DNA of 64,000 bases from Dyadobacter sp. (lineage in GTDB: Bacteria > Bacteroidota > Bacteroidia > Cytophagales > Spirosomataceae), in contig NZ_JAGIAS010000005.1 in assembly GCF_017744695.1 (NCBI RefSeq), positions 465,601 to 529,600 on the forward strand, in the 5' to 3' direction. The notes under the pieces were generated by a model. That model was not told the DNA's origin, made no database searches, and worked only from the letters and a program-made list of their open reading frames with translations. Shown piece after piece: positions 48,772 through 57,053 of the stretch (position 1 is its first letter; each line of letters starts with the position of its first letter). A program made the position numbers and the translations under genes.

Positions 48772-49134
48772 TTATTCGGGTTGGTATCTACCGATTTCTT
48801 TTAAAAAAGCGGAAAACTCACTCGTCATCCGCGTTCCATTAGCCACCTCAGTCCAGTCTCTGTAAACAACTTTACCAGTCTTGGCATTCAGCCATCTGCG
48901 GCGTTTGATGTGAAGGAACACCTTATGACCACGGATTGGAAAATCTTGAACTGTTATCGCCGGGAAAAAGCCTTTGGAGAGCAGGTTCTTTCTTTCTGGA
49001 TCATTCTCGTCTGTATTTTTCTCATCGATATGCACATGAAAGACACTGTCCTGCCGGTCGATAGAAGTTAACTCAAAATTTTCGAGGATAAACTCGGGTA
49101 GTAGGAACTGAATGATAGGCAAGAAACTCTCCAA
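48772..49134 (-). CDS. ISAon1-like transposase N-terminal part
   Basis: 120 residues, from the ATG of ESFLPIIQFLLPEFILENFELTSIDRQDSVFHVHIDEKN. The helical and zinc-like pattern HVHIDEKNTDENDPERKNLLSKGFFPAITVQDFPIRGHKVFLHIKRRRWLNAKTGKVVYRDWTEVANGTRMTSEFSAFLKEIG fits the N-terminal ISAon1 protein, which helps DNA binding. It ends 11 bases before the start of the catalytic frame. Confidence 0.8.
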   Translation of the reverse strand: MESFLPIIQFLLPEFILENFELTSIDRQDSVFHVHIDEKNTDENDPERKNLLSKGFFPAITVQDFPIRGHKVFLHIKRRRWLNAKTGKVVYRDWTEVANGTRMTSEFSAFLKEIGRYQPE

Positions 49135-49179
49135 AACAGACCAGGTTGATTAAAAACACAAACCTAGAAAAATCCTATG

Positions 49180-49205
49180 CGCTCCACAAGTTTTGGCATT
49201 GAGCC
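49180..49205 (-). repeat. Right inverted repeat of the IS
   Basis: Read on the minus strand it begins GGCTCAATGCCAAAACTTGT. Confidence 0.8.
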
Positions 49206-49210
49206 GAGAA

Positions 49211-49234
49211 CATTGCAAGTTTCATTGCAAGTTG
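49211..49234. repeat. 12-base direct repeat beside the IS
   Basis: CATTGCAAGTTT is followed directly by CATTGCAAGTTG. It lies five bases outside the right IS end, just before the tRNA-Thr terminator; it may be part of an old recombination site. Confidence 0.5.
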
Positions 49235-49252
49235 GAGGCAAATATAAGAAAA

Positions 49253-49280
49253 AAGCACTTAACATGATTGTTAAGTGCTT
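49253..49280 (-). terminator. Terminator of tRNA-Thr
   Basis: AAGCACTTAACA and TGTTAAGTGCTT pair perfectly over 12 bases around TGAT and continue into a T-run on the minus strand, 10 bases past the tRNA. Confidence 0.88.
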
Positions 49281-49290
49281 GATTTTCAAG

Positions 49291-49363
<73 letters not shown>

Positions 49364-49406
49364 CTTTTTTCTTTGTGATACCGTTTGTTACTCCGTTATC
49401 ATGGTG

Positions 49407-49437
49407 CAAAAGTAGTCGAGCGGGATATACAATGCAA
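49407..49437 (-). promoter_or_regulatory. Promoter of tRNA-Thr
   Basis: On the minus strand TTG (49435-49437), 20 bases, TACTTTTG (49407-49414), followed by CA. Leader to the tRNA is about 43 bases. Confidence 0.75.
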
Positions 49438-49475
49438 CCTTTTCAAAGTAAATTTTTCAACTTTTTTTTCAGGTT

Positions 49476-51380
49476 TTAGATAGCCTCCTGAATAATAGTG
49501 AGTTGATGTTTCAGCTCGTCCAACTGGCTTAATGCATTATTGATCTTTCTTTCAAATTCTGCTTTCAAACGATCCGAAGTTTTCGATTTCGCGAAGAATT
49601 CGATGTTATTCTGCCAAAGTGCAATGTCGTTTTCAAGTTGCGTGATCTTGCGGCGGATGTCGTTTTCTTTGCGGTAAAGGTTGCGGTTGCTTTCACCGTC
49701 GCGTACCAGTTCCACTTCACTTTCGAGCACGGCTTGCTCTTTCTCTTTGGTCGAAAGCTGGCCGATGGCGCTTACATAGGTGTTGATAGCCGCGATATAA
49801 CGCTTCTGAATAGCCTGCATGTCTTTCTTGGGTACAAACCCTATCGACGACCATTCCGACTTGAATGCGCTTAGCAAATTGAGCGAAGACTCGTCTTTGT
49901 CCTTCGCTGCGGCCTCGATCCGGTCGATGAGGTCGGTTTTCAGTTTCAGATTGTTTTCGAATTCTTCTTCCACTTCCCGGTTTTTGGCGCGTTTCTGGTC
50001 GAAATAAGCGTCGCAAGCCTTTTTGAAGCGGTCGTAAATGGTGTCTTTGAATTTCTCGGGAACCTGGCCGATGCCTTTCCATTTCTTTTGCAGCTCGATT
50101 ACCTTCTGCGTGGTGGCCGGGTTGTCCTCACCGGTCGACAGTACGGCTTCGGCTTCCTCGCAAAGCTGGTTTTTCAGGTCGAGGTTTTGTTCGCGTTTAG
50201 CTTCCAGCTGACGGAAGAATTCGCCTTTGTTATTGAAAAACGTTTTCAGCGCAGCCCAGAACTTCTTGCTCAGCTCTTTGCCTTCCTCACGCGGCATAAT
50301 GCCTTTCAGGGCCACCCATTGATCCTGGAACGCCATAATGTCTTTCGTTTTGGCATTCCATTCTTTGATGCTTCCCGAGTTGTAGGTAGTGAACGGAACG
50401 ATCGCTTCGTAAATTTTCAGCTTCTGTTCGTAGTTCTCCTGCATGGATTTCTTCTGCTCGGCAAACTGGCCGCGCTGCGCATCATAAAGCACGTCAAGTG
50501 CCTCTTTGAAGCGCTGCCACAGTTTTTCCTGATCTTCTTTCGGAGCAGGGCCCAAGTGTTTGTATTCTTCAAAAATGTGGTTGGCTTCGTTCAGGATCTC
50601 GCGCGTCATCGGACGGCTTTCCAGCGATTTTCCAAGCTCTTCCACTTTCTCGCACAACTCCGCCTTCAGTTCCGCATTGCGGCGGCGGTCGAGTTCTTTG
50701 AGTTCGAAGTAGATGTTGCGGTTGCTGAAATAGCGGTCGATCAGCGCATTATACGTCGCCCAAAGCGTACCGTTATGCGGCGACGCCACGTTGCCTGCGG
50801 CTTTCCATTCTTCCTGGATTTTTTTGAATTCTTCCCAACTCGATTTCAGGCCGGTTGCATCCGTTTCGCGCGTACCCTCCTCGTCCACGAGCGCACGCAG
50901 GCGGCCGAGCAACGCGGTTTTTACATTGAAATTCTTCTCTTTTTCCTTCTCCTGGCTTTGATAGAAGGCATTTTTAAGACCACGGATCTCACGGCTCAGC
51001 GAGTCGATTTTCTGCGTATCGCCGTCGTATTTGTATTCGAACCCGTCTTCACCGCCTGTTTCTTCGACAAACGTTTTCAGCGCAGCTTCGCGGTCTTTAT
51101 GTTTGATCTGGTCGAGCACCGTACGAACCCCTCTGGCCACAGCCTCCGCCTTTTTCAGTTGAGCAGCAGTTGCTGCCTCGCCGCGAATGCCTGCCAGTTC
51201 GTTTTCCAACAGGTTAACCAGTTGCTCCTTAGATAATTGGCTGTAATCCACATCAGGCGTTTCCTCCTCGTGCTCCTCCGTCAACTCATTGTTAAGATCA
51301 ATTTCAAGGGTATCAATCGTTTTGGGTGCCAGGTCGTCCTGCTCTTCGCTTTTGACCCCTTCTTGTTGTTCTTGTGCCAT
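49476..51380 (-). CDS. DUF349 coiled-coil protein
   Basis: 634 residues, strongly charged and helical. At least five DUF349 units are visible, each with the form W-K-x-G-x-[VA]-P...W..F....D.F...: for example WKAAGNVASPHNGTLWATYNALIDRYF, WKGIGQVPEKFKDTIYDRFKKACDAYFDQKRAKNREVEEEFENN and WSSIGFVPKKDMQAIQKRYIAAINTYV. The acidic N-terminus (residues 1-50) is disordered. Cytoplasmic; DUF349 proteins are widespread but of unknown role. Its start is about 108 bases from pdxH on the opposite strand. Confidence 0.9.
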   Translation of the reverse strand: MAQEQQEGVKSEEQDDLAPKTIDTLEIDLNNELTEEHEEETPDVDYSQLSKEQLVNLLENELAGIRGEAATAAQLKKAEAVARGVRTVLDQIKHKDREAALKTFVEETGGEDGFEYKYDGDTQKIDSLSREIRGLKNAFYQSQEKEKEKNFNVKTALLGRLRALVDEEGTRETDATGLKSSWEEFKKIQEEWKAAGNVASPHNGTLWATYNALIDRYFSNRNIYFELKELDRRRNAELKAELCEKVEELGKSLESRPMTREILNEANHIFEEYKHLGPAPKEDQEKLWQRFKEALDVLYDAQRGQFAEQKKSMQENYEQKLKIYEAIVPFTTYNSGSIKEWNAKTKDIMAFQDQWVALKGIMPREEGKELSKKFWAALKTFFNNKGEFFRQLEAKREQNLDLKNQLCEEAEAVLSTGEDNPATTQKVIELQKKWKGIGQVPEKFKDTIYDRFKKACDAYFDQKRAKNREVEEEFENNLKLKTDLIDRIEAAAKDKDESSLNLLSAFKSEWSSIGFVPKKDMQAIQKRYIAAINTYVSAIGQLSTKEKEQAVLESEVELVRDGESNRNLYRKENDIRRKITQLENDIALWQNNIEFFAKSKTSDRLKAEFERKINNALSQLDELKHQLTIIQEAI

Positions 51381-51487
51381 CGTGATGCTTGTTTCGTACG
51401 TACGGTCTCTTAAAGATTACAAATCTAATAATCTTTCCTCTGAAATGGCTACTTTTGGCATCCCAACATTGAACATATTAGTATCCA

Positions 51488-52126
51488 ATGGATCATAACA
51501 TAGCAAATATCCGTTACGACTATCAGCTCAAAGGGCTACTGGAGGCCGATCTCGATCCAGATCCACTGAAACAGTTCAGGTTATGGTTTAACGACGTGCG
51601 CGAAGCGGACATCAGCGAAGCCAATGCGATGCTACTCAGTACGGTATACGAAGGCCGTCCGACGGGCAGGATCGTGCTCCTGAAAGACCTCGATGACAGG
51701 GGCTTTTCCTTCTTCACAAATTACGACAGTAAAAAGGGCCGGGAAATCGAGGCAAATCCGCAGGTGGCGCTCACATTTTTCTGGAAAGAGCTTGAAAGAC
51801 AGGTTCGTATCGAAGGAAGGATCGAGAAGACTTCCGAAGCGGAATCCAGTGAATACTTCGCTGTGAGGCCCCGGGGAAGTCAGATCGGCGCCTGGGCATC
51901 TCACCAGAGCGAAGTGATCCCCAATCGCGAATTTCTGGAAGAAAAAACAGCGGAACTGAAAGCCCGTTTTGAAGGTCAGCCGGTGCCCCGTCCACCGCAC
52001 TGGGGCGGCTACCGAGTGGTGCCGGATTACGTAGAATTCTGGCAAGGGAGGCCCAGCCGTTTGCACGACCGGTTAGCTTATACGAAGGTTGGAGGGGAGT
52101 GGAAGATTGAGCGGCTTTCGCCGTGA
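51488..52126 (+). CDS. pdxH: Pyridoxamine 5'-phosphate oxidase PdxH
   Basis: 212 residues, near the E. coli length. It oxidises pyridoxine or pyridoxamine phosphate to PLP with FMN. FMN-binding residues lie in RPTGRIVLLKDLDDRGFSFFTNYDSKKGREIEANPQVALTFFWKELERQVRIEG, and the C-terminal signature is EFWQGRPSRLHDRLAY with the PLP-binding Arg-x-x-x-Arg-x-His-Asp. A TACTTTTG box lies 30 bases upstream of the ATG (51450-51457) but no -33 TTG is well placed. It converges with citrate synthase. Confidence 0.96.
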   Translation: MDHNIANIRYDYQLKGLLEADLDPDPLKQFRLWFNDVREADISEANAMLLSTVYEGRPTGRIVLLKDLDDRGFSFFTNYDSKKGREIEANPQVALTFFWKELERQVRIEGRIEKTSEAESSEYFAVRPRGSQIGAWASHQSEVIPNREFLEEKTAELKARFEGQPVPRPPHWGGYRVVPDYVEFWQGRPSRLHDRLAYTKVGGEWKIERLSP

Positions 52127-52156
52127 TAATTTTGACCGGGTCGCCGGAGCGATGGT

Positions 52157-52260
52157 TGAATGAGTGAATGAGTGAATAGGCGGTTCACAGAATAGCACCA
52201 TTCAATCATTCAATCATTCAATCATTCAATCATTCAATCATTCGGTCATTCAATCATTCT
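52157..52260. repeat. Octamer tandem repeats between pdxH and gltA
   Basis: On the right, TTCAATCA is repeated seven times from 52201 to 52256 (the sixth copy reads TTCGGTCA), plus a partial copy. On the left, TGAATGAG occurs twice and TGAATAGG once (52157-52180), nearly the reverse complement of the right units. The two blocks can fold into an imperfect hairpin between converging genes, and unit number is likely to vary. Confidence 0.8.
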
Positions 52261-53546
52261 TATTTCCTTTCGCTCATCGGAACGAAATCCCGTTTCGGAG
52301 CTCCGGTGTAAATCTGACGCGGGCGGCCTATCGGCTCTTTGTTCACGCGCATTTCTTTCCATTGCGCGATCCATCCCGGCAGACGGCCGATCGCGAACAT
52401 TACCGTGAACATGTTAGTAGGTATGCCCAACGCACGGTAGATGATACCTGAATAGAAATCGACGTTCGGGTAAAGCTTGCGTTGTACGAAGTAATCGTCT
52501 TCCAAAGCTGCTTTTTCAAGTTTCTGGGCGATTTCGAGAACCGGATCGTTGATGCCGAGTTTGTTGAGCACATCGTCCGCAGCCTTTTTGATGATGCGCG
52601 CGCGCGGGTCGAAGTTTTTGTAAACGCGGTGACCGAAACCGAACAAACGGAAGCCGCTGCTCTTGTCTTTGGCCATATTAATGTATTTCTGCGTATCACC
52701 ACCGTCGGCCTTAATCGCTTCGAGCATTTCGATCACTTCCTGGTTGGCGCCGCCGTGGAGCGGGCCCCACAATGCGCTGATACCTGAGGAAATAGATGAG
52801 AAAATGTTGGCGTGTGACGATCCTACCAGTCTTACAGTCGAGGTGGAGCAGTTTTGCTCATGGTCGGCGTGGAGGATCAGCAGTTTATTCAATGCTGCGG
52901 AAACAACCGGATCCACATTGTATTTCGCTACGGGAAGCGAGAACATCATGTTCAGGAAGTTCGAGCAGTAATCGAGTTCGTTTTGCGGGTAATTCACCGG
53001 GTGGCCCTGCGATTTTTTGTACGACCAGGTGGCGATCGTAGGGAGTTTCGCGAGCAGGCGGATAATATGCAGTTGTGTCTCCGCTTCTGAATTCTGAGCG
53101 TTGGCATCCGGGTAGAAGGCGCTCATCGCGCTCACCAGCGACGAAAGCACGCCCATCGGGTGTGCATTCACCGGGAAGCCTTCGAAAATCTTGCGCATGT
53201 CCTCGTTCACGAGCGTATGCGTACGGATTTCATGTTCAAATTCAGCGAATTGTTTTTCAGTAGGAAGCTCTCCGTAAATGAGCAGATAAGCAACTTCGAG
53301 GAAAGAAGATTTTTCGGCCAGGTCCTCGATCGAGTAACCTCTGTAATTCAGAACGCCTTCTTCTCCGTCCAGAAATGTAATGGCACTTTTGGTCGCACCG
53401 GTATTCTTGTAACCTGGATCAATCGTAATATACCCTGTCTGGTCGCGTAATTTGGAGATATCTATCGCCTTTTCCTGCTCACTACCTTCAATTATCGGAA
53501 ACTCGTACTTTTTACCATCAAGGGTCAATTCAGCTATTTGGGACAT
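52260..53546 (-). CDS. gltA: Citrate synthase
   Basis: 428 residues from the ATG of SQIAELTLDGKKYEFPIIEGSE. Condenses oxaloacetate and acetyl-CoA. All catalytic features are present: the first His in LILHADHEQNCSTSTVRLVGSSHANIFSSISSGISALWGPLHGGANQEV, the second in FGFGHRVYKNFDPRARIIK and the Asp near the C-terminus in PNVDFYSGIIYRALGIP. Length and the N-terminal beta domain mark a hexameric type II (Gram-negative) enzyme, allosterically inhibited by NADH in many bacteria. Ends four bases from the octamer repeat. Confidence 0.97.
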   Translation of the reverse strand: MSQIAELTLDGKKYEFPIIEGSEQEKAIDISKLRDQTGYITIDPGYKNTGATKSAITFLDGEEGVLNYRGYSIEDLAEKSSFLEVAYLLIYGELPTEKQFAEFEHEIRTHTLVNEDMRKIFEGFPVNAHPMGVLSSLVSAMSAFYPDANAQNSEAETQLHIIRLLAKLPTIATWSYKKSQGHPVNYPQNELDYCSNFLNMMFSLPVAKYNVDPVVSAALNKLLILHADHEQNCSTSTVRLVGSSHANIFSSISSGISALWGPLHGGANQEVIEMLEAIKADGGDTQKYINMAKDKSSGFRLFGFGHRVYKNFDPRARIIKKAADDVLNKLGINDPVLEIAQKLEKAALEDDYFVQRKLYPNVDFYSGIIYRALGIPTNMFTVMFAIGRLPGWIAQWKEMRVNKEPIGRPRQIYTGAPKRDFVPMSERK

Positions 53547-53857
53547 AGAAATAAGAATAAAATTAAAAAGGTTAATGAACAGGCAGGCCAATCGGTCAAT
53601 TCAAGCCAAAGTTTTTCGTTAACAGCGATTTACTTACCCAACAAGTTAATTTTGTGTTAAATGGCTGCGGGTTTAACCATTTCCCGGTCCGACACAAGCC
53701 GCAATATCCTAAAAAACCGCGTACTTTCTATTATTATCCGTGGTTTATTTGTGAAAATTCAAGACGGGAACAATAATATTTCACAATTTGAAGGATTTAT
53801 GAGAATATTCTACTGTCTTGCGCCATTTGGACAACAATTTATAGTTTCATAACCCCG
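53547..53857. other. Intergenic stretch upstream of citrate synthase
   Basis: About 310 AT-rich bases between citrate synthase and the preceding membrane protein gene. A 63-codon plus-strand frame exists without start context or homology features. I see no clear promoter pair or hairpin. Confidence 0.45.
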
Positions 53858-54313
53858 CTACGCTGCTCCTGGGCCACTTTTTCCTTCTGTTAAGGCATCA
53901 TTAAGCGGTTCTTTGGCGAGCACTCGCTTGATGAGATACCTCAGGTTCAGCCCCGTTAGGATAACCGGCAACAAATGCGCCCCGTAAATGAACGACTTGC
54001 CCGTAATCCGGTAGGAAAATGACGAAAAAGTCACGAACACATACATAAACCAGAACAACGCGACGCCCGTCAGGAGCAGATAGCTGAAAATAGCCGTCCT
54101 TTTTTGTGTGAACCTGTAAACCAGCTCACAAACAGCCAGCGACACGCCCACCACGATCATGACCGTCAGCAGCGCTCTCGGGAAATTGCGGATATAATGG
54201 TGCTTGTATACCAATACACCGATCTTCCCGATCAGATTCGGATGCGCGAGGAGGTATGCATCCGTTACACTCAGTACCAGCAGCAATAACAGGCTGCTCC
54301 ATTTGCGATTCAT
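53858..54313 (-). CDS. Four-helix membrane protein, unknown
   Basis: 151 residues from the ATG of NRKWSSLLLLLVLSVTDAYLLAHPNL. Four hydrophobic segments (about 6-22, 45-62, 74-95, 105-125: FPRALLTVMIVVGVSLAVCELVY; IFSYLLLTGVALFWFMYVFVTF; FIYGAHLLPVILTGLNLRYL). The C-terminal tail is soluble. It follows miaA by 31 bases on the same strand and is probably cotranscribed. No family recognised. Confidence 0.65.
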   Translation of the reverse strand: MNRKWSSLLLLLVLSVTDAYLLAHPNLIGKIGVLVYKHHYIRNFPRALLTVMIVVGVSLAVCELVYRFTQKRTAIFSYLLLTGVALFWFMYVFVTFSSFSYRITGKSFIYGAHLLPVILTGLNLRYLIKRVLAKEPLNDALTEGKSGPGAA

Positions 54314-54344
54314 TCTTAACGACGTTTTTTTGGTTGGTTTACAC

Positions 54345-55307
54345 TTACATATTACCGGCATTACCACTTTTAAATTCCCGGTAACGCGCAATTATAAATC
54401 GGATTTTCTCGCTTTCGGACCATTGGTCGGGTATCCAGTTGATTTTCAGTCCATCCTTTTCCATTTTCCTGAAAAACGTCATCTGTCGTTTGGCGAATCG
54501 GTGGATCTCGGTTTCGAGTTTGGAATGCATTTCTTCAAAAGTCATCGCGCCGGTAACGTACAGGGTTACATATTTGTATTCCAAACCGTAATAGATTAAC
54601 GAATCGGGTGTAATGTCTTGATTTAAAAGACTTTGAACCTCTTCTATTAATCCCTGCTTTAACCTGGTCGAGAGTCTTTTGCTGATGCGTTCCCGCCGGG
54701 TTTCGACGGGTGGGTTCAGACCGAAAATCAGTGCAGGATACGCGTTTGCCTCATCGCCAAAGGCGATGTCGGTTTCGGGGTGATCATGCAGGAATGCAGC
54801 TATTTCCAACGCGCGGATCAGCCTCTTGCGGGTTGAAATATCGGCCAGCGCATGGTAGGCGGAGTCGGAAGCCTGAAACCGGGCAGTGAGCTGATCATTG
54901 GAGAGTGCTTCCAGCTCAGCCCGCAGGGCGTCATTCACGGGCACCGTATCATTGGCGTGGCCTTTCAGTAATGCATATATATAGAACCCGGTTCCACCAC
55001 AAACAATCGGAACGCGCCCGTTGGCCAGAATCTGTTGGTAAGCATCGGCAAAATCGTGCTGGAAATCGTTCACATTATACTTATCACCTGCGTCGCGGAT
55101 ATTGATCAGGTGGGTGGGAATATACTCCCCGTTCACAATGTATTCGTCGAGGTCTTTGCCCGTACCGATGTCCATTTGCCGGTAAACCTGCCTCGAATCG
55201 GCACTGATGATTTCGCCGCTGATTTCGTGCGCGACGCGGGTGGCCAGGTGCGTCTTACCGGAGGCCGTCGGGCCGAGAATAATTAATAGCGGAGTTTCAG
55301 TACTCAT
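54345..55307 (-). CDS. miaA: tRNA dimethylallyltransferase MiaA
   Basis: 320 residues. Transfers the dimethylallyl group to A37 of tRNAs that read UNN codons. P-loop GPTASGKTHLA (12-22), ISADSRQVYRQMDIGTGK, IVCGGTGFYIYALLKG, then the tRNA-binding insert and the C-terminal zinc-less end with LEYKYVTLYVTGAMTFEEMHSKLETEIHRFAKRQMTFFRKME. Full family length. Its start overlaps the end of the upstream gene by 11 bases, so the three genes form one unit. Confidence 0.95.
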   Translation of the reverse strand: MSTETPLLIILGPTASGKTHLATRVAHEISGEIISADSRQVYRQMDIGTGKDLDEYIVNGEYIPTHLINIRDAGDKYNVNDFQHDFADAYQQILANGRVPIVCGGTGFYIYALLKGHANDTVPVNDALRAELEALSNDQLTARFQASDSAYHALADISTRKRLIRALEIAAFLHDHPETDIAFGDEANAYPALIFGLNPPVETRRERISKRLSTRLKQGLIEEVQSLLNQDITPDSLIYYGLEYKYVTLYVTGAMTFEEMHSKLETEIHRFAKRQMTFFRKMEKDGLKINWIPDQWSESEKIRFIIARYREFKSGNAGNM

Positions 55308-56214
55308 GGGTTTCCGAAGAGTTAATGGTCCTGACGTATTTGATGCTGCCCAAGTTATATATTGTCAGATATGCAACAGGCGGTTGACAGGCAGACTGAC
55401 CGGCTTCCTCACGCGTACGCACGCGGCGCATGTTCGCGAGCTCGACGTAGGCTTTGCGCGGAGGCGTACTTCCTCTTTCTTCGAACCCGAGGCGCTGGTA
55501 GCTCCGGCCGTCAGACCATTCTAGGTCGGCATAAGTCATAATGTCGTCTGGTAACTTTTCGCGGATGAATGCATTCAGTAGCTTATCCAACGCACCAACC
55601 ACATTGGTACCCAGCAAGCTGGCAAAGCGGATCAGCTCATGTGAGCGGAATGGTCCTCCGTTTTGCTCGAAAATGCGGGCGTTGCTGAAAGTGGCTGCGG
55701 CAACCAGCAATTCGTCTGCCGATGCATCGAAAACAAAATCTTCCGGCAACACGCGGTAATATCGCTTTGGTAAAAACAGCCCGTATCGGAATTTCGACAT
55801 GGTGCTGCCATTTAAATGATTGACTTCCAGGAACTGTGCTGTGGTGGCATTATCGATCCTTCGTGCGAGCGTCAGGCGCGCGGGGATTTTGGCCGATTTG
55901 CCCAGCATAGCAGCCAACCGCGATTGCACAATCTTCTTTCTGGCCAGCCAGTAGTCTTCCGAAATCACCACAGCGGGAATGCCTTCGTTGCGGGTGGCTT
56001 CCAGAAGCTGTTTTAAAGGGTTCAACAAGCTTTCATGATGGATTTTTTCCCAGGTAGCCAGGCCTGCCGGGATTATTTTCATCGTCACTTGACCTCCATT
56101 GGCTATTTCCAGCACGGGTAGTGCAAAACCCGGTTCATGCACGATATGACATTGAAACGGAATGGTTGTCAGCCAGTTGCAAAGTTGTTCTGAAAATGAT
56201 GTTGGTTCGGCCAA
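55297..56214 (-). CDS. GNAT-like (phage Mom/Hef-type) domain protein, unknown
   Basis: 305 residues. The C-terminal half reads like the acyltransferase-like domain seen in phage Mom-type and Hef-type proteins: FSNARIFEQNGGPFRSHELIRFASLLGTNVVGALDKLLNAFI, then DDIMTYADLEWSDGRSYQRLGFEERGSTPPRKAYVEL. The motif [TYAD-x-x-W-S-x-G-x-x-Y-x-x-x-GF] and the P-P-x-x-Y-[V] end are characteristic. The N-terminal half (about 1-110) is less clear. Not on a phage; it is translated together with miaA (11-base overlap). Role unknown. Confidence 0.6.
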   Translation of the reverse strand: MAEPTSFSEQLCNWLTTIPFQCHIVHEPGFALPVLEIANGGQVTMKIIPAGLATWEKIHHESLLNPLKQLLEATRNEGIPAVVISEDYWLARKKIVQSRLAAMLGKSAKIPARLTLARRIDNATTAQFLEVNHLNGSTMSKFRYGLFLPKRYYRVLPEDFVFDASADELLVAAATFSNARIFEQNGGPFRSHELIRFASLLGTNVVGALDKLLNAFIREKLPDDIMTYADLEWSDGRSYQRLGFEERGSTPPRKAYVELANMRRVRTREEAGQSACQPPVAYLTIYNLGSIKYVRTINSSETHEY

Positions 56215-56268
56215 TGGGATGCTTGTAAATGAGCGGGCAAGTTAATGCGGGATTCCTACACAACAAAA

Positions 56269-56291
56269 AAACGCGCCGATGTGGCGCGTTT
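56269..56291 (-). terminator. Terminator of the OM barrel gene
   Basis: AAACGCGCC and GGCGCGTTT pair around five bases; the minus strand continues in seven T. It lies 23 bases past the barrel's stop codon. Confidence 0.85.
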
Positions 56292-56314
56292 GCGTTTTGA
56301 ATGGCCAGCGGAAA

Positions 56315-56920
56315 CTACTTGCCGCCTAATCCGAATATGATACCTACGTTCACACCGCCGAATTTGGAAGTGGATTCAAAATCAATGTTGTTAGGCGAGC
56401 CGGTTTCAGATTCGTGGTTTTTATTACCAAATACAAAATGGTAAATACCTTCTACCTGGATACCCAGGTTTCCGAATGCGAATACCAGACCTGCCCTGGG
56501 TGCTGCACCGAAATTGCTGTGCTTCGACGATTCCAGTACGGTTTCACCATTCCATTTCGCTTTGTACTTCGAGAAATATACCCCGGCATCACCCCCGATG
56601 TAGGGGCGGATGGCACCGTTGGTAAAGAAGTAGTCCAGCGTACCGGTTACGGGCGTGAGTGTTCCGGTGGTACTAAGCTTTTGTCCGGCCACATTGTAGT
56701 CGCTGCCATCGGCGTAGACTTTACCCGCAACCCCGATTGCAAATTGCGGCGAAGCAAACACCCGGAGGTTTACACCACCACCTGCTACTGTTTTGGAATC
56801 TTCCACGTTGGATTTGGCAATCCCACCCTGTAATCCGAGAGAGAACTGCGCAAAGCTGGCCGAGGTCGCGGTGACGATCAGAGCGAAAACTGCCAGTGAT
56901 AGGATCAGTTGCTTTTTCAT
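56315..56920 (-). CDS. Outer-membrane beta-barrel protein
   Basis: 201 residues with a clear signal peptide (KKQLILSLAVFALIVTATSASFAQ). The mature chain is made of alternating beta-strands with Gly/Tyr/Phe aromatic belts (FSLGLQGGIAKSN, GGGVNLRVFASPQFAIGVAGKVYADGSDYNV, GTLDYFFTNGAIRPYIGGDAGVYFSKYKAKWNG) and ends in GVNVGIIFGLGGK, the opacity/OmpW-like porin fold of about eight strands. It does not carry a T9SS domain. It stands alone behind a strong terminator. Confidence 0.85.
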   Translation of the reverse strand: MKKQLILSLAVFALIVTATSASFAQFSLGLQGGIAKSNVEDSKTVAGGGVNLRVFASPQFAIGVAGKVYADGSDYNVAGQKLSTTGTLTPVTGTLDYFFTNGAIRPYIGGDAGVYFSKYKAKWNGETVLESSKHSNFGAAPRAGLVFAFGNLGIQVEGIYHFVFGNKNHESETGSPNNIDFESTSKFGGVNVGIIFGLGGK

Positions 56921-57053
56921 GTTGATGTACTAATTATGGTTGATAGTTTGGAAACCATGCATCCATAATCAGTCCAACACGGAAAAATTGCATTGTGCAG
57001 CTGCTATTAAATTATCATACAATCCATTACAGTGACAATTTATTTTTAATGTA

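Larger units (their letters stand above)
47759..49205 (-). mobile_element. ISL3-family insertion sequence (ISAon1-like), 1447 bases
   Basis: Terminal inverted repeats of 26 bases agree at 21 positions: the outer end GGNTCAA and the inner TTGTGGAGCG are shared. The element contains two transposase frames on the minus strand. The eight bases on the left (CTTTTACT) and right (GAGAACAT) differ, so there is no target duplication of the size ISL3 elements normally make. The left end interrupts an integrase gene that does not continue on the right side. Confidence 0.85.

Noticed and set aside
48772..48830. A T-TTT-TTA slippery heptamer near the end of the ISAon1 N-terminal frame, as for programmed -1 frameshifting
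   Set aside because: After a -1 slip at that site the new frame meets TAG within five codons, before it could join the catalytic frame. Two separate proteins are the usual arrangement in this IS group.
52199..52260. CRISPR-like array at the octamer repeats
   Set aside because: The units are eight bases long and contiguous, with no spacers, and no cas gene is present.
53661..53852. A 63-codon plus-strand frame upstream of citrate synthase
   Set aside because: No start signal, domain or neighbour supports it; the area is AT-rich spacer.
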